Assembly (NCBI GenBank): GCA_035651715.1 | Contig: DASRFD010000150.1 | Span: 62,001-126,000, forward strand | Length of the DNA stretch: 64,000 bases | Source: Nevskia sp035651715 | GTDB lineage: Bacteria; Pseudomonadota; Gammaproteobacteria; Nevskiales; Nevskiaceae | Reading direction: 5' to 3' | Shown here: positions 8,322 to 15,837 of the stretch, piece after piece | Layout: each line of letters begins with the position of its first letter | How positions within the stretch are numbered: the stretch's first letter is position 1 | Position numbers and translations under genes: made by a program | The notes under the pieces: model-generated | The model's input: the letters and a program-made list of their open reading frames with translations, nothing else | Told to the model about the DNA's origin: nothing | Database searches by the model: none

Positions 8322-8855
8322 ATGCAATCGAGAGCACTGGAAGTACTGGTCGGTTTTTTCGTCTGCCTCGGCGTGGCGGCGATCTTCGTGCTGACGTTCC
8401 GCGTGGCCAGCCTGGATACGGTGGGCGGCAGCTCGGCGAGCTACCACGTCACCGCCAAGTTCGACACCATCGGCAACCTGTCGAGCGGCGCCTCGGTGAA
8501 GATCGCCGGCGTGCGCATCGGCCGGGTCCGCGGCATCAGCATCGACCCCACCACGTTCCAGGCGGTGGCGACCCTTGAAATCTCGGGCGACCACGCCAAT
8601 ATTCCCGAGGACTCGACCGCCAAGATCCTTACAGCCGGCTTGCTCGGCGAACAGTATGTAGGATTGGAGCCGGGCGGGGACGACAAGCCCCTCAAGGAAG
8701 GCGACGAGATCAAGTTCACCCAGTCGGCATTCGTGCTGGAAAACCTGATCGGTCAGTTCCTCACTTCGATGACCCAGAAGGACAGCTCGCAGAAAAGCGG
8801 GCCTCAGAACCAGAACGTCGCGCCCCCCGAGGCGCCGGCGCCGAAGTCCAAGTAA
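8322..8855 (+). CDS. mlaD: MCE-domain lipid-binding protein MlaD
   Basis: A 177-residue protein with one N-terminal membrane helix (about 8–28), then the single MCE domain (about 40–120), which forms a hexameric ring around the lipid channel. Family sequence includes GNLSSGASVKIAGVRIGRV and the TAGLLGEQYVGLEPGG motif. The Lys/Ser/Pro-rich C-terminus is short. A GAGG sequence lies about 8 bases before the ATG. It sits between mlaE and mlaC, as in E. coli. Confidence 0.95.
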   Translation: MQSRALEVLVGFFVCLGVAAIFVLTFRVASLDTVGGSSASYHVTAKFDTIGNLSSGASVKIAGVRIGRVRGISIDPTTFQAVATLEISGDHANIPEDSTAKILTAGLLGEQYVGLEPGGDDKPLKEGDEIKFTQSAFVLENLIGQFLTSMTQKDSSQKSGPQNQNVAPPEAPAPKSK

Positions 8856-8867
8856 GGAGTCGCAGCG

Positions 8868-9542
8868 ATGCTCAAGCACCCGTTCCGCAATACTTTGGCC
8901 GCCCCCCTGCTGGCCCTGGCCCTGATTCTCGGCCTGGGCGGCGCGGCCCGGGCCGCCGACCCGGCGCCGATGCAGGCGCCCGACGTGGCCCTGAAGAACA
9001 CCACCGACCAGATCCGCGGCCTGATCAAGGCCCATTACGCCGAGTACAAGGCCGACCAGGCCAAGTACTACAAGGCGGTGGACGAGGTGGTGGTGCCGCG
9101 CTTCGACGTGCCGGGCATCGCCAAGCTGGTGCTGGGGGCCAACTACCGCAGCGCCACCCCGGAGCAGCGCGAGCGCTTCGCCAAGGCCTTCAAGAACATG
9201 CTTGTCAGCAGCTATGCCAACGCCATGCTCGACAACTACAATTCCGTCAATATCAACTGGATGCCGCCGCGCATGGCGCCGAATGCGACGGAGGCCGCAG
9301 TCAACACCTCGCTGACGCGCGACAATGGCCAGTCCTACGCCATCGGCTTCCGCGTGCATCTGGTGGATGGCGACTGGAAAATCTATGACATCGCCGTGGA
9401 AAACGTGTCGCTGGTGCTGAATTTCCGCACCCAGATCAATTCCGAGATCAAGCGCACCAGCCTCGACGATGTCATTGCCCGCATGGAAAGCGGACAATTC
9501 AAGGCTGCGGAAGGCAAGGGCGACGGCAAGCAGGCGCAGTAG
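8868..9542 (+). CDS. mlaC: Periplasmic phospholipid-binding shuttle MlaC
   Basis: A 224-residue secreted protein with a signal peptide ending near ARA-A and the MlaC/Ttg2D fold. It carries lipids between the outer-membrane MlaA complex and inner-membrane MlaFEDB. Typical segments are YYKAVDEVVVPRFDVPGIAKLVLG and the C-terminal DVIARMESGQF. A strong AAGGAG ribosome site precedes the ATG. A second, more distant MlaC-like protein is encoded at 52341–52964. Confidence 0.93.
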   Translation: MLKHPFRNTLAAPLLALALILGLGGAARAADPAPMQAPDVALKNTTDQIRGLIKAHYAEYKADQAKYYKAVDEVVVPRFDVPGIAKLVLGANYRSATPEQRERFAKAFKNMLVSSYANAMLDNYNSVNINWMPPRMAPNATEAAVNTSLTRDNGQSYAIGFRVHLVDGDWKIYDIAVENVSLVLNFRTQINSEIKRTSLDDVIARMESGQFKAAEGKGDGKQAQ

Positions 9543-9586
9543 CCGTCGCTTTTCCGGGGACGCGACAAGAATACGAACAGGCACCG

Positions 9587-9841
9587 ATGGCCCAGGGAAC
9601 GTTGGAAGGCGAATTGAGCTTCGCGCAGGTGCCGCAGCTGCTGCGGCAGGCGGAGGCGCTGGTCGCCGGCGGCAGCCTGGACCTGAGCCGCGTCAGCCGG
9701 GCCGACAGCGCCGGGCTGGCGCTGCTGCTGGAGCTGAGCCGCCGCAGCCGCAGCCGTCCGCTTGCGATCCGCGGCGCCAACGAGCAGGTATTGCAGCTGT
9801 CCCGCTTCTTCGGCCTCGACAAGATTCTGCATTTCGAATAA
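9587..9841 (+). CDS. mlaB: STAS-domain protein MlaB
   Basis: An 84-residue cytoplasmic protein consisting only of a STAS domain. The usual phospho-acceptor region reads SRVSRADSAGLALLLEL, with serine next to the conserved Asp-Ser-Ala-Gly. MlaB binds MlaF and is needed for transporter stability and ATPase activity. It lies in the mla operon between mlaC and mlaA, 10 bases before mlaA. Confidence 0.92.
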   Translation: MAQGTLEGELSFAQVPQLLRQAEALVAGGSLDLSRVSRADSAGLALLLELSRRSRSRPLAIRGANEQVLQLSRFFGLDKILHFE

Positions 9842-9851
9842 GGGAGCCCGT

Positions 9852-10658
9852 ATGGGCACATGGAATCGCTGCAGCCTGATCCTCGCCGCGCTGGCGCTGT
9901 CCGCCTGCGCCCATCGGCCGGCCGACGATCCCGCCGACCCGCTGGAGTCGGCCAACCGCGCCGTCTACAAGTTCAACAACGGCGCCGACCGCTACATCCT
10001 GCGGCCGGCCGCCAAGGGCTACGTCGCGGTGGTGCCGGGCTGGGCGCGCGAAGGGGTCACCAACTTCTTCAACAACCTGTTCTACCCCACCACCATCGTC
10101 AACGACTTCCTGCAGGGCAAGCTCAAGCAGGGCACGGCCGACACCGGCCGCTTTGTCGTCAACAGCATCTGGGGCGTGGGCGGACTGATCGACGTCGGCA
10201 ACCGCGTCGGCCTGGAGCGGCACGACGAGGACTTCGGCCAGACCCTGGGCACCTGGGGCGTGGGCGAAGGCTGGTTCCTGATGATCCCGTTCCTCGGGCC
10301 GAGCGACAACCGCGACCTGATCGGCAAGGGCGTGGACACCTTCACCAACCCGGTGCACTACCTGCCGGGCCGCTACGACCTGCCGCAGTACCTCACCACC
10401 TTCGTGCTGTTCAACGTCGACCGGCGCGCCAACCTGCTGTCCACCGACAGCCTGCTGGATGCGCAGTTCGACCAGTATCTGTTCGTCCGCACCGCCTACC
10501 TGCAGCACCGCCAGGCGCTGGTCTACGACGGCAACCCGCCGCCGGAAGACCTGGGGGTGAGCAGCTTCGACGACGACGCCAGCCAGGCGGCCCCGCCGGC
10601 CGCGGCCAAGCCCGCCGCCGCCCCGCCCGCCCAGGACCCCAAGGCCGGCGGACGCTGA
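9852..10658 (+). CDS. mlaA: Outer-membrane lipoprotein MlaA (VacJ)
   Basis: A 268-residue lipoprotein (lipobox LSACA) of the VacJ family. It makes a doughnut in the outer membrane that removes mislocalised phospholipids from the outer leaflet and passes them to MlaC. Family motifs include DPLESANRAVYKFNN, GRFVVNSIWGVGGLIDV and EDFGQTLGTWGVGEG. The C-terminus is an Ala/Pro/Lys-rich tail. In E. coli mlaA is unlinked; here it ends the mla operon. The ATG at 9852 starts the signal peptide directly. Confidence 0.95.
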   Translation: MGTWNRCSLILAALALSACAHRPADDPADPLESANRAVYKFNNGADRYILRPAAKGYVAVVPGWAREGVTNFFNNLFYPTTIVNDFLQGKLKQGTADTGRFVVNSIWGVGGLIDVGNRVGLERHDEDFGQTLGTWGVGEGWFLMIPFLGPSDNRDLIGKGVDTFTNPVHYLPGRYDLPQYLTTFVLFNVDRRANLLSTDSLLDAQFDQYLFVRTAYLQHRQALVYDGNPPPEDLGVSSFDDDASQAAPPAAAKPAAAPPAQDPKAGGR

Positions 10659-10668
10659 GAAGCCCCGG

Positions 10669-10686
10669 CCGCCGCGGCCGCGGCGG
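10669..10686. terminator. GC palindrome between convergent mlaA and DUF1697 gene
   Basis: A perfect 18-base palindrome (CCGCCGC, GGCC, then GCGGCGG) fills the 40-base gap between two convergent genes. It could stop transcription from both sides, but there is no T tract, so it may need Rho or be only structural. Confidence 0.4.
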
Positions 10687-10698
10687 GCGGCATGCCGT

Positions 10699-11244
10699 TC
10701 AGCCCGGCGGGTACTTCGCTGCCAGCTTGTGCACGGTGTTGATGCCGCGGAAGGTGGCACGCAGCTTCAGCGCCCGCTCCAGCACGGCGTTGGAAAAATC
10801 CGAATCGCTCTGCTTCTTGCGGCACAGCCAGTACAGTTCGCGCCCGTGGGCGTGGAATTCGTCAATCCCGGTGCGGAACCGGCTTTGCAGCTTATGCGCC
10901 TGCCCGGCATCCAGCGCTGCCGCCAGGAAGGCCACGTTGAGCGCAACCGCCTGCTTCATCAGCGCCGGCTTGAACGGCTGGTAGGCCGCAATCGCGGCGA
11001 CCTCGGCGTCGCTGCGCACGAAAGTCTTCACCTCGTAGCCCAGCGCCTGCTGCAGGTGGGCCTCGATCTTCCGCTCCAGCGCCGCATCACCGCCGGCGCG
11101 GGTCTCGAAGATCACGTTACCGCTGGCGATAAAGGTCTCGACCCGCTCAAAACCCAGCGCCCCGAACAGGCCCCGCAGATCTTCCATCTTCACGGTATGG
11201 CCGCCGACATTGAGGGCGCGCAGGAAGGCGATGTAACGGGGCAC
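10699..11244 (-). CDS. DUF1697 family protein
   Basis: A 181-residue cytoplasmic protein starting with the family signature of DUF1697 (YIAFLRALNVGG, then FIASGNVIFET). The family is widespread but has no proven function. The GTG start at 11244 is supported by an excellent AAAGGAGG site 6 bases upstream. It is convergent with mlaA and lies downstream of a YcxB-like gene on the same strand. Confidence 0.85.
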   Translation of the reverse strand: MPRYIAFLRALNVGGHTVKMEDLRGLFGALGFERVETFIASGNVIFETRAGGDAALERKIEAHLQQALGYEVKTFVRSDAEVAAIAAYQPFKPALMKQAVALNVAFLAAALDAGQAHKLQSRFRTGIDEFHAHGRELYWLCRKKQSDSDFSNAVLERALKLRATFRGINTVHKLAAKYPPG

Positions 11245-11287
11245 CGGTTTCCTCCTTTGGCGGCCGCCTGGCGCCGATCAGGCCGCC

Positions 11288-11800
11288 TCAGCCCTGCCCC
11301 AGCTTGCTGCCCAGTAGCTTCAGCAGTTCCTGATACCGCTGCGGCGAGGCAAACCACCGCGCCGGCAGCACGTGAAACAGGTTGTGGGCCTGGTAGACCA
11401 GCGCGACCTCGCTGTTGGCCTTCCACTTGGCGAACAGGTGCCAGGGGATGTCGCTCTGCGCCACCGCGCTGCGCGCATGCAGCCCGTCCTCGCCCAGCTC
11501 GTAGCGGAAGTCCTGGCGCAGCAACTGGTGCGAGCGGTAGAGCCGCGCGTACTGCCACGGCAGCAGCACCAGATAGATCAGGGCGATGTAGACGAAGTAG
11601 GCCAGGGCCGCATAGTCGAACGTTTCGACCCGCCAGCCGCGCTGGCGGACATCCAGGAAACGCCCGGCCAGCCAGAGCAGCGCCATCAGCAGGCTCAGCA
11701 CGCCGATCAGGCGCCAGGCCAGCCCGGACTTGCGGTGCAGGCGCTGCGCCGCGACATAGTCGGCGAACTCCACGCGACCGTCGACGACAATGGGTTCCAC
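11288..11800 (-). CDS. YcxB-like family membrane protein
   Basis: A 170-residue protein with two adjacent membrane helices (about 30–46 and 66–84) followed by a soluble C-terminal half with the YcxB-like pattern (YELGEDGLHAR, IPWHLFAKW, FHVLPARWF). In this family the C-terminal part is PH-like, and no function is known. The start is a GTG at 11800 behind a GGGGAT sequence. It is followed 43 bases later by the DUF1697 gene. Confidence 0.7.
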   Translation of the reverse strand: MEPIVVDGRVEFADYVAAQRLHRKSGLAWRLIGVLSLLMALLWLAGRFLDVRQRGWRVETFDYAALAYFVYIALIYLVLLPWQYARLYRSHQLLRQDFRYELGEDGLHARSAVAQSDIPWHLFAKWKANSEVALVYQAHNLFHVLPARWFASPQRYQELLKLLGSKLGQG

Positions 11801-11826
11801 GGCTATCCCCGCGCTGCGGCCGGGCG

Positions 11827-12324
11827 CTACTTGCGGCGGCGCCCGAACCGCTCCAGCAGCAGCGGGATCACCGGCTTGGGCACCAGCTTCTTCACCGGCG
11901 CGCCGAGGCTGGTCAGCTCGCGCACCAGGCTGGAGGAGAGGTGGGCGTACTCCGGCGACGGCGCCAGCAGCACCGTGTCCAGCTGCGGATAAAGGTCGCG
12001 GTTCATCACCGCCATCTGCTTCTCGTAGTCGACGTCGCCGACGGTGCGCACGCCGCGCACCAGCACGGTCACGCCGTGCTCCTTGGCGAAGTCCACCACC
12101 AGGCCGGTGAAGCCGGTCACCTCGACGTTGCCCAGGTCCTGGGTCGAGGCGCGCACCAGGGCGATGCGCTCGTCGATATTGAAGCGCGGATTCTTCGACG
12201 GGTTGAGGCCGACCGCGACGATCAGCTTGGGGAACATGCGGGCGGCGCGGTGGATGATGTCGTTGTGGCCGAGCGTGATGGGATCGAAGGTGCCCGAGTA
12301 GGCGGCGATGACGCTCACGTGCAT
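11827..12324 (-). CDS. coaD: Phosphopantetheine adenylyltransferase CoaD
   Basis: A 165-residue nucleotidyltransferase that makes dephospho-CoA from 4'-phosphopantetheine and ATP, the penultimate step of CoA synthesis. It has the nucleotide-binding motif YSGTFDPITLGHNDII and the C-terminal HLSSSLVRE (equivalent to ISSTxVR), plus VRGVRTVGDVDYE. The ATG at 12324 follows rsmD by 14 bases; the frame is open far upstream, but that part is not CoaD. The rsmD–coaD pair is common in gammaproteobacteria. Confidence 0.96.
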   Translation of the reverse strand: MHVSVIAAYSGTFDPITLGHNDIIHRAARMFPKLIVAVGLNPSKNPRFNIDERIALVRASTQDLGNVEVTGFTGLVVDFAKEHGVTVLVRGVRTVGDVDYEKQMAVMNRDLYPQLDTVLLAPSPEYAHLSSSLVRELTSLGAPVKKLVPKPVIPLLLERFGRRRK

Positions 12325-12338
12325 TCTCCCTGGTGCCT

Positions 12339-12917
12339 TCAGGCCGCTGCGGCGGCCCCGGCGTTGTAAGTGGCGAGCCCGTAGCTTACCTGACCGGCGG
12401 CTTTTTCCTTGAGCAGGGCGTAGCCCGGCGGCAGCGCCGGCGGCCGGCCCGCCGGCCATTCCAGGTAGATGCGGTGCATCGGCGCCAGCACCCGCGGCAA
12501 CTCCGCCAGCACCGGCTCGAGCAGGCCGGCGCCATAGGGCGGATCGAGGAACACCACGTCGAAGCGCCGGCCGGTGGCGCGCAGCCAGGCCAGGGCATCG
12601 GCCTGCGCGATCTCGGCGCGCGCGCCGGCGGCGAGCCTGGCCGCGGCCTCGCGGATGGCCGCGGCCTGGGTGCCGCCGTGCTCGACGAAGCTGGCGTGGG
12701 CGGCGCCGCGCGACAGCGCCTCGAAGCCGAGCGCGCCGCTGCCGGCGAACAGGTCGAGCACGCTGGCGCCCTCGATCAGCGGCGCCAGCCAGTCGAACAC
12801 GGTCTGGCGCACGCGGTCGGGCGTGGGCCGCACCCCGGCCGCGGCGTCGAAGCCGATCAGGCGGCTGCGCCACTGCCCGCCGATGATGCGCAGGGTGCCC
12901 AGCGCGCGCCGGGTCAA
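12339..12917 (-). CDS. rsmD: 16S rRNA (guanine966-N2)-methyltransferase RsmD
   Basis: A 192-residue SAM-dependent methyltransferase acting on the assembled 30S precursor. It shows LRIIGGQWRSR at the N-terminus, RPTPDRVRQTVFDWL, the SAM loop VLDLFAGSGALGFEALSRGA and catalytic motif IV as DPPYG. The only start giving the correct length is TTG at 12917, whose bases overlap the stop of the upstream membrane-protein gene (TTGA). Starts further upstream would add a long Arg/Gly stretch that is antisense-like. Confidence 0.9.
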   Translation of the reverse strand: MTRRALGTLRIIGGQWRSRLIGFDAAAGVRPTPDRVRQTVFDWLAPLIEGASVLDLFAGSGALGFEALSRGAAHASFVEHGGTQAAAIREAAARLAAGARAEIAQADALAWLRATGRRFDVVFLDPPYGAGLLEPVLAELPRVLAPMHRIYLEWPAGRPPALPPGYALLKEKAAGQVSYGLATYNAGAAAAA

Positions 12918-13441
12918 GGCTTGCCGCTCTGCAGCGGGTAGGACTGGTCGAAGCGGTGGTCCGGCAGCGCCGGATCGAATGCCAGGGGATGCTGGCGCAT
13001 CGCCTGGCGCGGCATCCACACGGCCGAGGCCAGCGCCGCCGCCGCGCCCGCGGCGGCGAGCACGGCGCCGCGGCGCAACCACCGCTCCCGCGCCTGCTTG
13101 GCTTCGCCGCGGAGGATGCGCATGTCGTGGAACAGGCGCATCTGCGGCGGCGGATACTGCGCCGCGGCGCGCATGATGCGGCTGACCCGGTGCCAGTACA
13201 GCGCCAGGGCGGCCAGCAGGCCGGCGCCGGCGTAAAGGCAGAGCTGCAGCGCCGCCAGCACGGCCCGGCCGGAAGCGCGCATCTGGCCGGTGCTGTCCAC
13301 CGGAAGATGTTCGAGGTAGTGGCCGAACCAGCGGCTCAACAGGTACAGCGCGGCGCCGCCCAGCGGCAGCAGCGCCAGCAGCAGGCGCCGCCGGCCCGGG
13401 TCGGCGCGATGGATCGAACCCGCCTCCGACGCTTCAGACAC
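12914..13441 (-). CDS. Hypothetical membrane protein between tldD and rsmD
   Basis: A 175-residue protein of no recognised family. It has three predicted membrane helices (about 19–37, 62–82 and 123–143) with a basic, partly helical segment between the second and third (RVSRIMRAAAQYPPPQMRLFHDMRIL). It starts with GTG at 13441, overlaps the tldD end by 8 bases, and its stop overlaps the TTG of rsmD, so it is embedded in a tightly packed transcript. The coding frame is credible because it exactly fills the gap between two known genes. Function unknown. Confidence 0.68.
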   Translation of the reverse strand: MSEASEAGSIHRADPGRRRLLLALLPLGGAALYLLSRWFGHYLEHLPVDSTGQMRASGRAVLAALQLCLYAGAGLLAALALYWHRVSRIMRAAAQYPPPQMRLFHDMRILRGEAKQARERWLRRGAVLAAAGAAAALASAVWMPRQAMRQHPLAFDPALPDHRFDQSYPLQSGKP

Positions 13442-14876
13442 TGGTGCCGCCGACGGTCATCGCGTCGATTTTCAGGGTCGGCTGGCCCACGCCCACCGGC
13501 ACGCTCTGCCCGTCCTTGCCGCAGACGCCGATGCCGCTGTCCAGCTTCAGGTCGGTGCCGAGCATCGACACGCGCGACAGCGACTCGGGGCCGTTGCCGG
13601 TGAGGGTGGCGCCCTTCACCGGGCGCGTCACCTTGCCGTCCTCGATCAGGTAGGCCTCGCTGGCGGAGAAGACGTAGTTGCCGTTGGTGATGTCGACCTG
13701 GCCGCCGGCGAAGTTCACCGCGTACAACCCCTTCTTGACCGAGCGGATGATCTCCGCGGGGTCGTGCGGGCCGGCCAGCAGATAGGTGTTGGTCATGCGC
13801 GGCATCGGCAGGTGCGCGAACGACTCGCGGCGGCCGTTGCCGGTGGGTTTCATGCCCATCAGGCGGGCGTTGAGCTTGTCCTGGATGTAGCCCTTGAGGA
13901 TGCCGTTCTCGATCAGGGTCGTGCACTGCGTCGGCGTGCCCTCGTCGTCGAGGCTGAGCGAGCCGCGCCGGTTCGGCAGGGTGCCGTCGTCGACCACGGT
14001 GCACAGCGGGCTCGCCACCGGCTGGCCGATGCGGCCGGAATAGGCGGAGGTGCCCTTGCGGTTGAAGTCGCCTTCCAGGCCGTGGCCCACCGCCTCGTGC
14101 AGCATCACGCCGGGCCAGCCCGGGCCCAGCACCACCGGCATCGAGCCGGCCGGGGCCGGCACCGCCGTCAGCAGCGTGGTGGCCTGGCGCACCGCTTCGC
14201 GGGCGTAGCGCTCGGCGGCGTCGCCGCCGAAGAAATCGGCATAGGCGCCGCGCCCGCCGCCGCCGGTGCTGGCCTGCTCGCGGCGGCCCTTGTCCTCGGC
14301 GATGACCGAGACGTTCAGCCGCACCAGCGGACGCACGTCGGCGGCCAGGGTGCCGTCGGTGGCCGCCACCAGCACCACCTCGTGGCTGCCGGCGAGGGTC
14401 ACCATCACCTGGGTGATGCGCGGATCGGCGGCGCGCGCCGCGGCGTCGGCGCGGCGCAGCAGATCGAGCTTCTTCTCCACCGGCCAGGAATCGAGCGGAT
14501 TGACCGGCTGGTACAGCGCGGTGGCGCTGGCCGGGCGCGCCGCGGCGAGGCTGCCGGTCTGGCCCTGGCGCACGATGGCGCCGGCGGCGCCGGCGGCGTC
14601 GCTCAGCGCCGGCAACGCGATCTCGTCGGAATAGGCGAAGCCCTGCTTCTCGCCGGCCATGGCGCGCACGCCCACGCCCTGCTCGGTGTGGTGGCTGCCC
14701 TGCTTGACGATGCCGTCCTCGAAGAACCAGCTCTCGCTCACGGCGTGCTGGAAGTAGAGGTCGGCGGCGTCGACGCCGGGCTTCATCAGGCCGCTCAGCA
14801 CGCGCTGCAGGCGGGATTCGTCGAGTTCGGCCGGCGCCAGCAGGGTCTGGCGGGCGAGTTCCAGTGATTGGCTCAT
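13434..14876 (-). CDS. tldD: Metalloprotease TldD
   Basis: A 480-residue protein of the TldD/PmbA family (E. coli TldD is 481). The zinc motif H260-E-A-V-G-H265 is intact, followed by GLEGDFNRKGTSAYSGRIG. TldD with TldE degrades unfolded peptides and matures peptide antibiotics such as microcin B17; tldE/pmbA is not in this window. The ATG at 14876 was chosen by family length. It is downstream of the nitrilase and yhdP genes, an order conserved in Pseudomonas. Confidence 0.95.
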   Translation of the reverse strand: MSQSLELARQTLLAPAELDESRLQRVLSGLMKPGVDAADLYFQHAVSESWFFEDGIVKQGSHHTEQGVGVRAMAGEKQGFAYSDEIALPALSDAAGAAGAIVRQGQTGSLAAARPASATALYQPVNPLDSWPVEKKLDLLRRADAAARAADPRITQVMVTLAGSHEVVLVAATDGTLAADVRPLVRLNVSVIAEDKGRREQASTGGGGRGAYADFFGGDAAERYAREAVRQATTLLTAVPAPAGSMPVVLGPGWPGVMLHEAVGHGLEGDFNRKGTSAYSGRIGQPVASPLCTVVDDGTLPNRRGSLSLDDEGTPTQCTTLIENGILKGYIQDKLNARLMGMKPTGNGRRESFAHLPMPRMTNTYLLAGPHDPAEIIRSVKKGLYAVNFAGGQVDITNGNYVFSASEAYLIEDGKVTRPVKGATLTGNGPESLSRVSMLGTDLKLDSGIGVCGKDGQSVPVGVGQPTLKIDAMTVGGTSV

Positions 14877-14997
14877 GCCCGGGATTATGTGGGGTCCGGA
14901 CGGGGGTTCCAAGTGAGGCCGGGTGTTGCGGGAAATGACCGGCCGGCCGGCGGGCCGGCGTTTTCACCGCGCCGGCAGGGCGCCGCGCAAGGCGGCC

Positions 14998-15828
14998 CTA
15001 CAGCCGCCGGTGCGCCAGCGCCGGGAAGGACGTGCGCACCTGCGCCAGCCGGGCGCGCGAAACCGGCGCCAGCACCACCCCGTCGCCCTCCGCCTGCTGC
15101 GCCAGGACCTCGCCCCAGGGATCGATCACCAGGCTGTGGCCCCAGGTGGCGCGGCCGCCGGCATGGGTGCCGTGCTGGCCGGGCGCGATCAGGTAGCACT
15201 GGTTTTCGATGGCGCGGGCGCGCAGCAGCGCTTCCCAGTGCGCCTGGCCGGTGCGGGCGGTGAAGGCCGCCGGCACGCATAGCAGTTCGGCGCCGCGCGC
15301 CGCCAGGGCGCGGTACAGCTCGGGGAAGCGCAGGTCGTAGCACACCGACAGGCCGAGCCGGCCTGCCGGGGTGTCGACCACCACCGCCTCCGGCGCGCCG
15401 CGGGCGATGGTGTTGGACTCGTGGTAGCGCTCGCCGCCCGGCACTTCCACGTCGAACAGGTGGATCTTGTCGTAGCGCGCGGCGCGGCGGCCCTGCTCGT
15501 CGTAGACCAGGCAGGCGGCCCAGACCTTGCCGGGATCGCCGGATACCGCCAGCGGCACCGTGCCGGCGACGATCCACAGCTTCAGCTCGCGCGCGGTGGC
15601 GGCGAGGAATTGCTGGATCGGGCCCTGGCCATCGGCCTCGGCGACCGCCAGCTTGTCGCGCTCGCGCGCGCCCATGAAGGAAAAATTCTCGGGCAGCGCC
15701 GCCAGCACCGCGCCGGCCTGCGCCGCCTGGCGCAGCAGGCGCCCGGCGGTGGCCAAGTTGGCGTCGCGGTCGGCGACGGAGCTGAGCTGGATCGCGGCGA
15801 CGAGGGGGGAGTTCGCGTGGCTGTCCAT
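14998..15828 (-). CDS. Carbon-nitrogen hydrolase (Nit1-like, deaminated glutathione amidase type)
   Basis: A 276-residue nitrilase-superfamily amidase. The catalytic triad is E47 (LPENFSF), K121 (YDKIHLFD) and C163 (VCYDLRFPELY). The FMGARERD and IHLFDVEVPGG segments match the Nit1/NIT2 branch, which hydrolyses deaminated glutathione or omega-amides, rather than true nitrilases. It lies between yhdP (9 bases away) and tldD, as in Pseudomonas. The exact substrate cannot be fixed from sequence. Confidence 0.88.
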   Translation of the reverse strand: MDSHANSPLVAAIQLSSVADRDANLATAGRLLRQAAQAGAVLAALPENFSFMGARERDKLAVAEADGQGPIQQFLAATARELKLWIVAGTVPLAVSGDPGKVWAACLVYDEQGRRAARYDKIHLFDVEVPGGERYHESNTIARGAPEAVVVDTPAGRLGLSVCYDLRFPELYRALAARGAELLCVPAAFTARTGQAHWEALLRARAIENQCYLIAPGQHGTHAGGRATWGHSLVIDPWGEVLAQQAEGDGVVLAPVSRARLAQVRTSFPALAHRRL

Positions 15829-15837
15829 GCCCCCATC

